Below are positions 8,108 through 16,221 of a stretch of 30,041 nt of DNA, in pieces. Numbering within the stretch: the first letter of the stretch is position 1; each line of letters starts with the position of its first letter. This DNA comes from Actinomycetota bacterium (lineage in GTDB: Bacteria > Actinomycetota > Actinomycetes > Nanopelagicales > Nanopelagicaceae): assembly GCA_016870855.1 (NCBI GenBank), contig VGAF01000004.1, forward strand, positions 1-30,041, read 5' to 3'. A program made the translations under genes and the position numbers. The notes beneath the pieces are model-generated. The model was not told where the DNA came from, searched no databases, and saw only the letters and a list, made by a program, of their open reading frames with translations.

Positions 8108-9208
8108 ATGGCCGATCGCGATTTTCTTGGAGAGATTTCTGCTCTAGAAAGGACCCTTGCCGGGATTGAAAGCGTTCTCAATCTTCCGGATCTCGAACGG
8201 CGAGCTGTCGAATTGGAAACGAAGGCTTCCGCTCCCGATCTTTGGAACGATCCTGAAAGTGCGCAAAAGGTCACTAGCGAGCTCTCAAGAACCCAATCAA
8301 CTATTAACAAAGTTAAATCTCTCAAAAGTCGGGTTGTGGATTTACCTGTAATGCATGAGTTGGCCGGCGCAGAATCAGGTCAATCAGCAATGGCTGACTT
8401 CAGCAAAGAAGTCGATTCCGTTACAAAAGCAATTAGCGATCTTGAGGTTCAAACTCTTCTAAGCGGTGAATACGATCATCGCGATGCATTGATAACTATT
8501 CGGTCTGAAGCTGGCGGAGTTGATGCAGCCGACTGGGCCGAAATGGTCTCTCGCATGTTCCTTCGATATTGCGAACGTCATTCACTCTCTGTGAATGTGC
8601 TTGAAACCTCCTACGCGGAAGAAGCAGGAATTAAATCAACCACATTTAAGGTATCTGGTCCCTACGCATACGGAACCCTCTCGGTTGAACAAGGAACCCA
8701 CCGGCTAGTTCGTATCTCACCATTCGATAGCCAGAATCGACGACATACTTCTTTTGCTGGTGTTGAAGTTGTACCTGTTGTTGAACAGAGTGATCACATA
8801 GAAATAGATGAGAAGGAAATTCGAGTCGATGTATATCGTTCATCGGGCCCTGGTGGACAAGGGGTAAACACAACTGACTCTGCTGTGCGAATCACGCACA
8901 TCCCGACGGGCATCGTTGTTTCATGTCAGAACGAGCGCTCACAAATTCAGAATAAGGCAACAGCGATGGCGGTTCTTCAATCGAAGTTGTTAGAGAAGAG
9001 AAATCAGGAAGAGCGCGCGAAGATTGATGCGCTTCGCGGCGATACATCTGGCTCATGGGGCAATCAGATTCGCTCTTATGTGCTACATCCTTATCAAATG
9101 GTGAAAGATCATCGCACCGACTTTGAAACTGGAAATACGCAAGCGGTCCTAGATGGAGATCTTGATGGATTTATTGAGGCCGGTATCAAGTGGCGGAGAA
9201 GTAAGTAG
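8108..9208 (+). CDS. prfB: Peptide chain release factor 2
   Basis: 366 residues, normal length for RF2. The peptidyl-tRNA hydrolysis motif GGQ lies in 'RSSGPGGQGVNTTDSAVRI', and the codon-recognition tripeptide SPF (RF2-specific, reading UGA and UAA) is in 'VRISPFDSQNRRHTSF'. An N-terminal coiled-coil domain is followed by the conserved decoding and hydrolysis domains. It is a single uninterrupted frame with no +1 programmed frameshift, so the autoregulation known from enterobacterial prfB is absent here. It begins the conserved actinobacterial series prfB-ftsE-ftsX-peptidase-smpB-ssrA, linking termination with ribosome rescue. The start is supported by the -10 hexamer placed 6 nt upstream. 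Confidence 0.97.
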   Translation: MADRDFLGEISALERTLAGIESVLNLPDLERRAVELETKASAPDLWNDPESAQKVTSELSRTQSTINKVKSLKSRVVDLPVMHELAGAESGQSAMADFSKEVDSVTKAISDLEVQTLLSGEYDHRDALITIRSEAGGVDAADWAEMVSRMFLRYCERHSLSVNVLETSYAEEAGIKSTTFKVSGPYAYGTLSVEQGTHRLVRISPFDSQNRRHTSFAGVEVVPVVEQSDHIEIDEKEIRVDVYRSSGPGGQGVNTTDSAVRITHIPTGIVVSCQNERSQIQNKATAMAVLQSKLLEKRNQEERAKIDALRGDTSGSWGNQIRSYVLHPYQMVKDHRTDFETGNTQAVLDGDLDGFIEAGIKWRRSK

Positions 9209-9287
9209 TCTGCGCCCGCGCATAGATATTCACTCAATTCACACCAAAGCGTGCGGGTATATGCCCAGTTTTTCGGGCCCCGATACC

Positions 9288-9293
9288 TAGAAT
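9288..9293 (+). promoter_or_regulatory. -10 hexamer of a probable leaderless ftsE promoter
   Basis: TAGAAT, a strong TANNNT match, ends 6 nt before the GTG start at 9300. No ribosome binding site is visible. The rest of the 91-bp gap after prfB is GC-rich with short inverted segments and no clear terminator. Confidence 0.55.
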
Positions 9294-9299
9294 CCACCC

Positions 9300-9989
9300 G
9301 TGATTAAGTTCGAGAATGTGACCAAGGTTTATCCGAAGTCCGACAAGCCAGCTCTCGACAATATCTCCCTGGAAGTCGAAAAAGGGGAGTTTGTCTTTTT
9401 AGTTGGACTATCTGGATCTGGTAAATCAACTTTCTTGCGACTTGTCTTGCGGGAAGAGAAACCAACCACGGGACTTATTCATGTGGCGGGCAAAGACCTG
9501 AAGACCCTCTCAAATTGGAAGGTTCCTCAACTTCGTCGCCAAGTCGGCACAGTGTTTCAAGATTTCCGGTTACTACCTAACAAGACCGTTTCAGAGAACG
9601 TGGCATTTACTCTTCATGTATTGGGTTTCTCAAGAAAAGAAATTGCTCGAGAAGTTCCTGAAGTTCTTGAACTTGTGGGCCTAGAAGATAAAGGTGATAG
9701 AAAACCGGGAGAGTTATCTGGTGGAGAGCAACAGAGAGTTGCTATCGCAAGAGCTTATGTTTCCAAGCCAGCCATCCTCATTGCTGACGAGCCAACTGGA
9801 AACCTTGACCCAGCAACTTCTGTTGGAATTATGAAGCTACTTGATCGCATCAATCGCGAAGGTACTACCGTGGTTATGGCTACCCATGATGCCGGAATTG
9901 TTGATCAGATGCGCAAACGCGTTATCGAATTGGAAGCAGGTCACGTTGTTCGTGATCAAGCTCGTGGCGTCTACGGATACTCGGGATAG
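9300..9989 (+). CDS. ftsE: Cell division ATP-binding protein FtsE
   Basis: 229 residues, one ABC ATPase domain. Walker A 'GLSGSGKST' is at residues 36-44, Q-loop 'VFQDFRLLP', signature 'LSGGEQQRVAIARA', Walker B 'ILIADEPTGNLDP' and the switch His in 'VMATHD'. FtsE drives FtsX conformational changes that activate peptidoglycan hydrolases at the divisome. It starts at GTG with a -10 hexamer 6 nt upstream and is followed by ftsX after 10 bp, so the two are co-transcribed. Length and sequence are ordinary for the family. Confidence 0.97.
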   Translation: MIKFENVTKVYPKSDKPALDNISLEVEKGEFVFLVGLSGSGKSTFLRLVLREEKPTTGLIHVAGKDLKTLSNWKVPQLRRQVGTVFQDFRLLPNKTVSENVAFTLHVLGFSRKEIAREVPEVLELVGLEDKGDRKPGELSGGEQQRVAIARAYVSKPAILIADEPTGNLDPATSVGIMKLLDRINREGTTVVMATHDAGIVDQMRKRVIELEAGHVVRDQARGVYGYSG

Positions 9990-9999
9990 GGCAAAGTAA

Positions 10000-10902
10000 A
10001 TGAAAGCTGGATTCATACTTAGTGAAGTCGGGATTGGTCTTCGCCGGAACTTAACCATGACTTTTGCTGTAGTCATTACAGTTGCAATTTCGCTATCGCT
10101 TCTTGGAATTGGACTTCTTTCTAACTCTCAAGTTCGAGTCATGAAGGATTACTGGTACGACAAGATTGAAGTCTCGGTATTCCTTTGCGGTTCACTTTCA
10201 GAAGCTTCCTCCTGCTCTGGAGGAGTCGTCACTGATGCACAGAGATTAGAAATCCAACGTGATCTTGAAGCGCTTCCAGTTGTTGAAACTGTTTATTATG
10301 AATCGCAATCCGAAGCCTTTGAAAGGTTCCAGGAGCGCTTTAAAGACTCTGCAATTTCGCAGAACGTAACCGTGGATCAACTACCGGAATCATTCCGAGT
10401 TAAATTAAAGGATCCAACACAGTTTGCGGTCATCCAGAGCGCATTTTCGGGTCGACCTGGCGTCGATGTAGTTCAAGATCAACGTTCGATTCTTGAGAAA
10501 TTCTTCCGACTTTTAAATGTCTTACGCGATGGAGCTCTCGCAATCGGCCTCGCCAGCGTGCTCACAGCAGCGTTGCTAATTAGCAACACCTTAAGGATCG
10601 CAGCTTTTAACCGACGCCGGGAAACCAATGTTATGAAGCTAGTGGGTGCGAGCTCATTCTCAATCCAACTTCCATTTATCTTGGAGGGAATCTTCTCCTC
10701 GATTCTTGGTTGGGGATTTAGTGTTGGCCTTCTATCGGGGCTGAAATATGTGATTGATGATCGGATAGCGCCGCTACTTACCTTTACTAACTTCTTTACC
10801 TGGAACGATGTCTGGCTAACTTCCGCGTACCTTCTCGGTACCGGTTTACTAGTGGCCACAGTTGCCTCTACCCTTACGCTTCGTAAGTATTTAAAGGTTT
10901 AA
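10000..10902 (+). CDS. ftsX: Cell division protein FtsX, permease-like
   Basis: 300 residues with four predicted membrane segments: one near residues 20-43, then a large extracellular loop of about 130 residues, then three segments in the C-terminal half, the standard FtsX topology. The extracellular domain contains a Cys pair (around 'FLCGSLSEASSCSGG') at its start. The 'NTLRIAAFNRRRETNVMKLVGAS' stretch is the conserved FtsX cytoplasmic loop that contacts FtsE. With FtsE it transmits ATP hydrolysis to cell-wall hydrolases outside the membrane. A small hairpin (10908-10922) lies just after the stop and immediately before the ribosome site of the next gene. Confidence 0.96.
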   Translation: MKAGFILSEVGIGLRRNLTMTFAVVITVAISLSLLGIGLLSNSQVRVMKDYWYDKIEVSVFLCGSLSEASSCSGGVVTDAQRLEIQRDLEALPVVETVYYESQSEAFERFQERFKDSAISQNVTVDQLPESFRVKLKDPTQFAVIQSAFSGRPGVDVVQDQRSILEKFFRLLNVLRDGALAIGLASVLTAALLISNTLRIAAFNRRRETNVMKLVGASSFSIQLPFILEGIFSSILGWGFSVGLLSGLKYVIDDRIAPLLTFTNFFTWNDVWLTSAYLLGTGLLVATVASTLTLRKYLKV

Positions 10903-10941
10903 GGCAAGAGGGGATTACCCTCAAAAGGAGAGTTGTTCTAA

Positions 10942-12360
10942 GTGGCTACTCGTTCCCCAAAACCCTCTAAGCCCTCTTCGAAGTCAAGCTCTGCCAAGTC
11001 AAGCTCTTCAAAGAGAAAAGTCACAGTTCGATCTTCTGTGAAACAGAGCGCTCCCTTAGTTGCCGGTGTAAGGGAGACAGCCGAGCAGTCTGGAATTGCT
11101 AACCAGCGAGAAGTGGGCAGAAGCGGCAATTTCAATTCAGAGGGCAACGGCTACGCAAACGCAAAGGCTTCCACAAATGGCAAAGGTGGCGGAAATTCGA
11201 GCGCAAGCGCTGCCACAAATGGAAATTCAAGTAGCCGAAGAACGGATCAGAGAAATGATCGAGTCGCTCTCACGTTTCTTGGAGTCTTCATAGCTGCGCT
11301 CTTCTTTGTTCTTGGTGCTGGTTTTGGTAACTCACAAGGAAACTCGCTTGTAGATGGTGCAATCGATGAATTAGTTGCTAATTCCACCGCTGACGTTGAT
11401 CGAGGGACTTTAGAGAGAGCGGCAATCGAGGGAGCGTTGAAAGCTTCTGGAGATGGATGGGCAAACTATTTTCCTTCAACAACTTTAGAAGCGTTAAACA
11501 ATTTAACCGCAAATGTTCTGTCTGGAATTGGAGTATCCATTCGTGAAGCGCGATCAGGGGCGGTAGAGATAGCGGGGATTCAAGAGAATACGCCCGCCTT
11601 CCGTAACGGTCTTGAGGTTGGCGATCAGCTCATTCGAATAAATGGCACAGATGTTCAAGGGGCCTCGCTAACCACGGTCGCTGCCCTCATTCGAGGCGAT
11701 TTAGGTAAAGACGTGGTAATCCAGATAAATCGCAACGGGGCTAGCAAAGTTTTCTCACTCCTTACGGAGAGAGTGGATGTCAAGACAGTTGATGCCTCCC
11801 AGATAACTCCAGATATCGCCTACTTGGCCATCAATACCTTTGCATCCGGAACTTCATCTGAGTTCTATGCCGCCCTCAATTCTTTGAATAGCTCGAAGGG
11901 AGTTGTAATTGATCTACGTGACAATCCGGGCGGCTTAATCGAAGAAGCAGTTTCAATTGCTGAACTGTTTATCGGCAGAGGTGTAGTGGTTTCTTATCGC
12001 GCAAATGGAGAAGAGAAAGTGTTTAGTGCGAATAATCCAAGTCCAAGCGGAGTGCCGGTGGTCTTGATGATAAACAAAGGAACTACAAGTGCTGCCGAAA
12101 TCCTTGCCGGCGCCTTCCAAGATAGAAACCGTGGCGTAGTAATTGGTGAACAGTCTTTCGGTAAGGGATCGGTTCAAGAGTTCATGACTTTGAAAGACGG
12201 CTCAAAACTCGAGCTAACAGTGGCCCTCTACTTAACTCCTAGCGGAAGAACTATTGAAGGAGTTGGAATAGTGCCTGATCTGCGAGTCTCCAACTCGGAG
12301 ATAAAGGTAAAAGCACTTCAGATTCTTGGTGGGCTGGCTCAACTAGGCTCCAAAAACTAA
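10942..12360 (+). CDS. Membrane-anchored S41 carboxyl-terminal processing protease
   Basis: 472 residues. An N-terminal cytoplasmic tail of about 110 residues is very rich in Ser, Lys, Asn and Gly, followed by one transmembrane segment ('FLGVFIAALFFVLGAGFG'), a PDZ domain ('IQENTPAFRNGLEVGDQLIRINGT' region) and an S41 catalytic domain. The serine lies in 'GTTSAAEILAGAF' and the lysine in 'QSFGKGSVQE', the usual CtpA Ser/Lys dyad. The protease domain would be outside the membrane, trimming envelope proteins. The GTG start has an AAAGGAG site (10924-10930) 11 nt upstream. Its position after ftsEX suggests co-transcription and a role in cell-wall remodelling, which is inference. The basic, low-complexity tail is longer than in most CtpA proteins. 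Confidence 0.92.
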   Translation: MATRSPKPSKPSSKSSSAKSSSSKRKVTVRSSVKQSAPLVAGVRETAEQSGIANQREVGRSGNFNSEGNGYANAKASTNGKGGGNSSASAATNGNSSSRRTDQRNDRVALTFLGVFIAALFFVLGAGFGNSQGNSLVDGAIDELVANSTADVDRGTLERAAIEGALKASGDGWANYFPSTTLEALNNLTANVLSGIGVSIREARSGAVEIAGIQENTPAFRNGLEVGDQLIRINGTDVQGASLTTVAALIRGDLGKDVVIQINRNGASKVFSLLTERVDVKTVDASQITPDIAYLAINTFASGTSSEFYAALNSLNSSKGVVIDLRDNPGGLIEEAVSIAELFIGRGVVVSYRANGEEKVFSANNPSPSGVPVVLMINKGTTSAAEILAGAFQDRNRGVVIGEQSFGKGSVQEFMTLKDGSKLELTVALYLTPSGRTIEGVGIVPDLRVSNSEIKVKALQILGGLAQLGSKN

Positions 12361-12408
12361 AAGTTCGCTTAGTAGCTCCCAATTACTCTTACATTTGCCC
12401 CGATTGAT

Positions 12409-12414
12409 TACCCT
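12409..12414 (+). promoter_or_regulatory. -10 hexamer of a probable leaderless smpB promoter
   Basis: TACCCT (TANNNT) ends 6 nt before the smpB ATG, with no ribosome binding site between. This gives smpB its own start of transcription despite following the S41 gene. Confidence 0.45.
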
Positions 12415-12420
12415 TATCCA

Positions 12421-12933
12421 ATGGTGAAGGAATCCGGCAGGAAATTGATAGCCCAAAATAAAAAGGGTCGTCATGATTACTTCATCGATGAGGTATTTGA
12501 AGCGGGTCTAGTTCTGCAAGGAACGGAAGTGAAGTCACTTCGCGCTGGCCGTGCCACCCTTACAGATGGTTATGCATCAGTTAGAGATGGAGAACTATTC
12601 CTTGCCGGCGTTCATATCCCGGAGTACAACGAGGGATCATGGACAAATCACGAACCGCGTCGCGAGCGAAAGCTCTTGATGCAAAAGCGCGAGATAACAA
12701 AGTTGATTGGAACCCTTAAAGAGTCTGGGTTAACACTTATTCCACTATCGCTCTACTTCAAAGATGGCATCGTTAAAGTTGAGATGGGTTTAGCACGAGG
12801 CAAGAAAGCGCATGACAAACGCGACTCTCTTAAGGAGAAGCAGGCATCTAGAGAAATTGATCGCGCTTTATCGCAGCGAGCATCAGGCAAATCCTCAGGA
12901 AAAGGCTCACGAAGGAGAGATTTCGACGATTAG
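12421..12933 (+). CDS. smpB: SsrA-binding protein SmpB
   Basis: 170 residues with an OB-fold core. 'KGRHDYFIDEVFEAGLVLQGTEVKSLRAGRATL' is the classic SmpB N-terminal signature, and 'HDKRDSLKEKQASREIDRAL' is the conserved C-terminal helix that mimics the anticodon stem in the decoding site. It binds tmRNA and delivers it to stalled ribosomes for trans-translation. The tail is Ser/Gly/Arg-rich and slightly longer than usual. The gene sits 88 bp upstream of its RNA partner ssrA, an arrangement common in actinobacteria. Identification is unambiguous. Confidence 0.97.
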   Translation: MVKESGRKLIAQNKKGRHDYFIDEVFEAGLVLQGTEVKSLRAGRATLTDGYASVRDGELFLAGVHIPEYNEGSWTNHEPRRERKLLMQKREITKLIGTLKESGLTLIPLSLYFKDGIVKVEMGLARGKKAHDKRDSLKEKQASREIDRALSQRASGKSSGKGSRRRDFDD

Positions 12934-12978
12934 TTGTGCGCAGGAATAAAGGGATTTCTCTCCCTGTTAAGCCTCGCG

Positions 12979-12984
12979 TACAAT
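12979..12984 (+). promoter_or_regulatory. Candidate -10 element for ssrA
   Basis: TACAAT lies 37 nt before the mature tmRNA 5' end, which would give a short 5' leader for RNase P to remove. I see no strong -35. A weak hairpin after smpB (AGGGA/TCCCT around 12948-12964) partly overlaps the region. Confidence 0.35.
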
Positions 12985-13021
12985 TCCATATCTAGCTTCT
13001 AATCCGTAAGGCGAAAATCTT

Positions 13022-13376
13022 GGGGGTGAACGGTCTCGACTTCGATTGTTGAGCCAGGGGAAGCGGGCCGAGGAAGCCGGGATGATCTCGTTAACCACAA
13101 AAACCCGCGCAATCAATTAGACGCAGATAAAACTGAGTCTGTTTACGATCTCGCTGCCTAAGCGAGCGCTGTAAACCGTTGCCCTGAGCTTGCTCTCGCC
13201 TCAGGCCCCAACGTCGATAACGTTGTGATTATCGGCAGGGACATCTAACACAACTGCGTTCGTCGGCTACTTGTGTGCGTGAGAGCCGGGACAGAGAAAG
13301 CGATTAGCACACTACGCCCGTAGAAGCCCTGTTTCAGTGTCGAAGGACCCGGGTTCGATTCCCGGCACCTCCACCA
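13022..13376 (+). ncRNA. ssrA: Transfer-messenger RNA (tmRNA)
   Basis: The 5' end GGGGGTG pairs with CACCTCC at the 3' end, followed by discriminator A and an encoded CCA. The start 'GGGGGTGAACGGTCTCGAC' and the T-arm 'GGGTTCGATTCCC' are characteristic of one-piece tmRNA. The tag reading frame runs 13123-13161 and encodes ADKTESVYDLAA followed by TAA: 12 residues ending in the usual protease-recognition DLAA variant of ALAA. It is the same length as the mycobacterial tag, with which it shares the first two residues. With SmpB, encoded just upstream, it rescues stalled ribosomes and marks nascent chains for degradation. Confidence 0.97.
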
Positions 13377-13408
13377 AATTCGCTTCTTTAATTTCGTGAA
13401 GCGAATTT
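13376..13408. terminator. Bidirectional hairpin terminator between ssrA and the convergent small gene
   Basis: An 11-bp perfect inverted repeat, AAATTCGCTTC (13376-13386) and GAAGCGAATTT (13398-13408), with an 11-nt loop. It begins at the last base of the tmRNA CCA and contains the stop codon of the convergent 13388-13657 gene in its loop. The A/T-rich stem ends supply short U-runs in both directions. Confidence 0.65.
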
Positions 13409-13657
13409 TCTTACTCGCCAAATGGAAAACAATCCCGTAGCCATTCCTAGAATTCCCACATTTCTTGCACCCGGACTTACATTTTCAAAAATCAAGAAGC
13501 ACCCGACAATGAGCGAGAGAGTTGCGAGGGTATAAACAAAGATCTTCCGAAACCTAGACATATTCGTTGGATTCCAGAGAGTTATCAAGAGAGCAATCGG
13601 CCCGCCGAACATGGCGGGGGCAACGATTATCGCTACGGCAAGTGCGAGTGATTCCAT
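13388..13657 (-). CDS. Small membrane protein of unknown function
   Basis: 89 residues, almost entirely hydrophobic, with three probable membrane segments (about residues 5-28, 40-58 and 64-82) separated by 'WNPTNMSRFRK' and a short 'SPGARN' turn. A good ribosome binding site (AAGGGG) precedes the ATG, which supports it as a real gene. Its 3' end and stop codon are folded into the hairpin shared with tmRNA. I do not recognise the family; the layout resembles small integral membrane proteins that are common in streamlined actinobacteria. No neighbour gives a clue to its role. Confidence 0.6.
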   Translation of the reverse strand: MESLALAVAIIVAPAMFGGPIALLITLWNPTNMSRFRKIFVYTLATLSLIVGCFLIFENVSPGARNVGILGMATGLFSIWRVRKFASRN

Positions 13658-13689
13658 TTTCTTTCCCCTTCTCTCTAGACCCTATCTCA

Positions 13690-13732
13690 TGACCATCAAG
13701 CAACTTAACGAAGTTAAGTTGCTTGGTGATCA
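13690..13732 (-). terminator. Long hairpin at the 3' end of the DUF2017 gene
   Basis: A 13-bp perfect inverted repeat (CAAGCAACTTAAC at 13697-13709 with its complement at 13713-13725) with a 3-nt loop. It extends with a few mismatches to 13690-13732. The DUF2017 stop codon (13714-13716) lies inside the stem. No U-tract follows on the minus strand, so it may be a 3'-end stabiliser or an inefficient terminator. Confidence 0.5.
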
Positions 13733-14511
13733 TCTCCGCTGCTCATGAGTAACTCCAACAAAGTTTGTTGTAGCCAACCCAACCAGGAGTAAACGGCATA
13801 AACAGCTTTCATGGGATCGCTTTCGGTCATAAGTTCGTACTTCTTATGTAAATCTGATGCATCGCGCTTAGACCCTGTGACGGAGTTAGTTTCGCCATCC
13901 TGGTTAAGTCCACTGAAGTTGCGGCCATCGTTGCTAGCGTCGCCGGAACTACTCGCACCTGAATCACTGGCGTGAGAGGTACCTCGGCTATCGGACGAGT
14001 TAGTTGAGCCTTCATTGAACTCTTTACTGATTCCAAGTCGGACCGCAAGAGCCAGCCGCAAATCATTTAAGGCACCCAGCCAAGCCATCGCATCGTTATC
14101 GATGAACTTGATGTCAATTGAGCCGCGATCAATGGGCTGATCTGCGTTCCAATCCTCATCTTGAGGGATTAGCGCCTCATAAACAGTAAGCGCATGCGCA
14201 CGTTTCTTTTCCCGTAGCCCATGTTCGGTATATCGCCGGAACTCGGAGGCCGACTTCTCATCTTTATAGGCATTTGGAAGTAATCGGCGCAATACCGGAT
14301 CTTCTGGTGGTTGTTCGCTTCCTCCCATATCCATTGATGAACCGAGTCCCATCATCTGAAAAATTGGGTCAATATCGATCTCGGAATTGACCGCTCCATC
14401 ACCAAGCAACTCCAAGATCTGCTCGGTTAGATTGATCAATACATGGGCTTCTTGCGAGGTAAAGACAATATGGATTTCGCCATCTTCAGCGCGAATAAAT
14501 TTTGAGCTCAT
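13714..14511 (-). CDS. DUF2017 family protein
   Basis: 265 residues. The N-terminus ('EIHIVFTSQEAHVLINLTEQILELL') and the 'DPVLRRLLPNAYKDEKSASEFRRYTEHGLREKK' block are typical of DUF2017, an actinobacterial family usually encoded beside clpS, with the C-terminal helix 'VYSWLGWLQQTLLELL' completing the domain. Between about residues 166 and 222 there is a Ser/Gly/Asp/Asn-rich low-complexity stretch that most homologues lack, which explains the extra length. No enzymatic motif is visible and the function is unknown. Here the gene is at the end of the argF-pnt operon, about 4 kb from clpS, rather than beside it. It follows pntB by 6 bp. Confidence 0.85.
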   Translation of the reverse strand: MSSKFIRAEDGEIHIVFTSQEAHVLINLTEQILELLGDGAVNSEIDIDPIFQMMGLGSSMDMGGSEQPPEDPVLRRLLPNAYKDEKSASEFRRYTEHGLREKKRAHALTVYEALIPQDEDWNADQPIDRGSIDIKFIDNDAMAWLGALNDLRLALAVRLGISKEFNEGSTNSSDSRGTSHASDSGASSSGDASNDGRNFSGLNQDGETNSVTGSKRDASDLHKKYELMTESDPMKAVYAVYSWLGWLQQTLLELLMSSGDDHQAT

Positions 14512-14517
14512 CTTGAA

Positions 14518-15897
14518 TCAGAGAACTTTAAGCGCTGAAACAACCTTTGTAAGGGATGCCTTTGCATCGCCAAACAGAAGGGTCGTCTTCGGGTCATACA
14601 AGAGTTCATTTTCAATTCCGGCGAAGCCCGGGCGCATCGAACGCTTTAAGAAGATCACATTTCCAGCAAGTGATACATCAAGAATTGGCATTCCATAAAT
14701 CGGACAACCAGGAGTGGTCTTAGCAGCTGGATTAACAACATCATTTGCCCCGATAATCAAAGCTACATCGGTCTGGGGGAATGTGGGGTTGACTTCATCC
14801 ATCTCAGATAATTGCTCGTAAGGAACATTTGCCTCAGCAAGAAGCACATTCATATGTCCAGGCATGCGACCTGCGACTGGATGAATTCCATAAGCAACAT
14901 CAATTCCCTTGGCTGACAATAAATCAGCTAATTCGCGCACGGTGTGCTGCGCCTGCGCAACGGCAAGACCAAAACCGGGAACGATAACAACGCGCCGTGC
15001 ATAATTTAAAAGGATGGCGACATCATCAGGCGTTCCAGATTTAACTGGACGGGTGTCGGTCGCGCCACCGCTTGCTTGAGCTTTGGCGGTGAATGCTCCA
15101 AAGAGCGTGCCAAATAGCGAGCGTCCCATCGCTTCTGCCATCAAACGCGTCAAGATAGTTCCGGAGGCGCCAACAAGGGTTCCGGCAATAATCAATAAAG
15201 TTGCATCTAGCACGTAACCTGAGGCTGCAACCGTTAATCCAGTAAATGCATTCAATAGCGAGATCACGATTGGAACATCAGCGCCGCCTACTGGAAGAAC
15301 GAATAAGACGCCGAAAAGCAGCGAGAGCGCAGCCAAAATCAATAGCGGGGTAGTCCCGAGCTCAGCAATCACCCAACCCGAAACTCCGATAACTCCGCCT
15401 AAAGTTCCGGCAATTACAGCTCGTCCACCTGGGAAGACCACCGGCGCAGTCGTCATTAACTCCTGTAACTTCAAAAAGGTGATGATTGATCCAGAGAAAG
15501 AAACACATCCGACTACAACTGTGAATACCGTTGCCAAAACAACTGCAAAGGAAGCGGAATCACCCAACTTCATGTACTCAACGATTGCAACTAGCGCAGC
15601 AGCGCCACCACCCACGCCATTAAATAGCGCAACAAGTTGGGGCATCGCGGTCATCTGAACGCGTCGCGCAGCAGGAACGGCGACAATTACACCCACGATA
15701 ATCGCACCGATAATCCAACCGAGATTTCTTCCTTCATTCTCAGAGCGGAAGAAGACCAAGAGCGTCGCTATTCCAGCGCCAGCAGCGCCAAGTAAATTTC
15801 CGCGGCGCGCAGTTCTTGGATGAGATAAGCCTTTAAGTGCAAGAATGAAACAGACGCCAGCAACTAAACCAATCAAGTCATAGAGAAATGGGCTCAC
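14518..15897 (-). CDS. pntB: NAD(P) transhydrogenase subunit beta
   Basis: 459 residues. About nine membrane segments occupy the first 270 residues (domain II), followed by the NADP(H)-binding domain III with 'VVIVPGFGLAVAQAQHTVREL' and 'YGIHPVAGRMPGHMNVLLAEA', ending in 'FFGDAKASLTKVV'-like 'LLFGDAKASLTKVVSALK'. The enzyme uses the proton gradient to reduce NADP+ with NADH. The GTG start overlaps the upstream stop (GTGA), so translation is coupled with the alpha-2 gene. Length and layout are standard for PntB. Confidence 0.96.
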   Translation of the reverse strand: MSPFLYDLIGLVAGVCFILALKGLSHPRTARRGNLLGAAGAGIATLLVFFRSENEGRNLGWIIGAIIVGVIVAVPAARRVQMTAMPQLVALFNGVGGGAAALVAIVEYMKLGDSASFAVVLATVFTVVVGCVSFSGSIITFLKLQELMTTAPVVFPGGRAVIAGTLGGVIGVSGWVIAELGTTPLLILAALSLLFGVLFVLPVGGADVPIVISLLNAFTGLTVAASGYVLDATLLIIAGTLVGASGTILTRLMAEAMGRSLFGTLFGAFTAKAQASGGATDTRPVKSGTPDDVAILLNYARRVVIVPGFGLAVAQAQHTVRELADLLSAKGIDVAYGIHPVAGRMPGHMNVLLAEANVPYEQLSEMDEVNPTFPQTDVALIIGANDVVNPAAKTTPGCPIYGMPILDVSLAGNVIFLKRSMRPGFAGIENELLYDPKTTLLFGDAKASLTKVVSALKVL

Positions 15898-16211
15898 TTC
15901 TTATCACCCGCGCTCTTATCGGAACTCTTGGTCGAGCCCTTTCCTTTAAACATCTCAAGCATGCGATCGGTAACAACAAAACCGCCAACCATATTTATTG
16001 TCGCAAGAACAATCGCCGCTACCGAGAGACCTAATTCAAGTGAAGTCTCAGCATGATCAGCAACAATGATCGCGCCCACAAGAATCACGCCATGAATCGC
16101 ATTTGCTCCGCTCATTAGCGGGGTATGAAGGGTTGAAGAAATTTTAGAGACCACTTCAAAACCAACGAATACCGCGAGCACAAAGATTGAGATGATTGTG
16201 ATTGCTTCCAT
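15894..16211 (-). CDS. pntAB: NAD(P) transhydrogenase subunit alpha, part 2 (membrane)
   Basis: 105 residues with three to four membrane segments ('ITIISIFVLAVFVGFEVV', 'HGVILVGAIIVAD', 'LGLSVAAIVLATINMVGGFVVTDRML') and a Lys/Ser-rich C-terminus. It corresponds to the membrane end of PntA, encoded separately as in many three-gene pnt operons. The ATG at 16211 has GGCGAGG just upstream and leaves a 10-bp gap after the alpha-1 gene; an in-frame start at 16304 would force an overlap with alpha-1 and adds non-family residues. The product pairs with PntB in domain II. Confidence 0.92.
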   Translation of the reverse strand: MEAITIISIFVLAVFVGFEVVSKISSTLHTPLMSGANAIHGVILVGAIIVADHAETSLELGLSVAAIVLATINMVGGFVVTDRMLEMFKGKGSTKSSDKSAGDKK

Positions 16212-16221
16212 TACCTCGCCC

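Noticed and set aside
8108..8330. Possible programmed frameshift in prfB
   Set aside because: The frame is continuous from the start codon with no in-frame early UGA and slippery site, as is usual outside enterobacteria.
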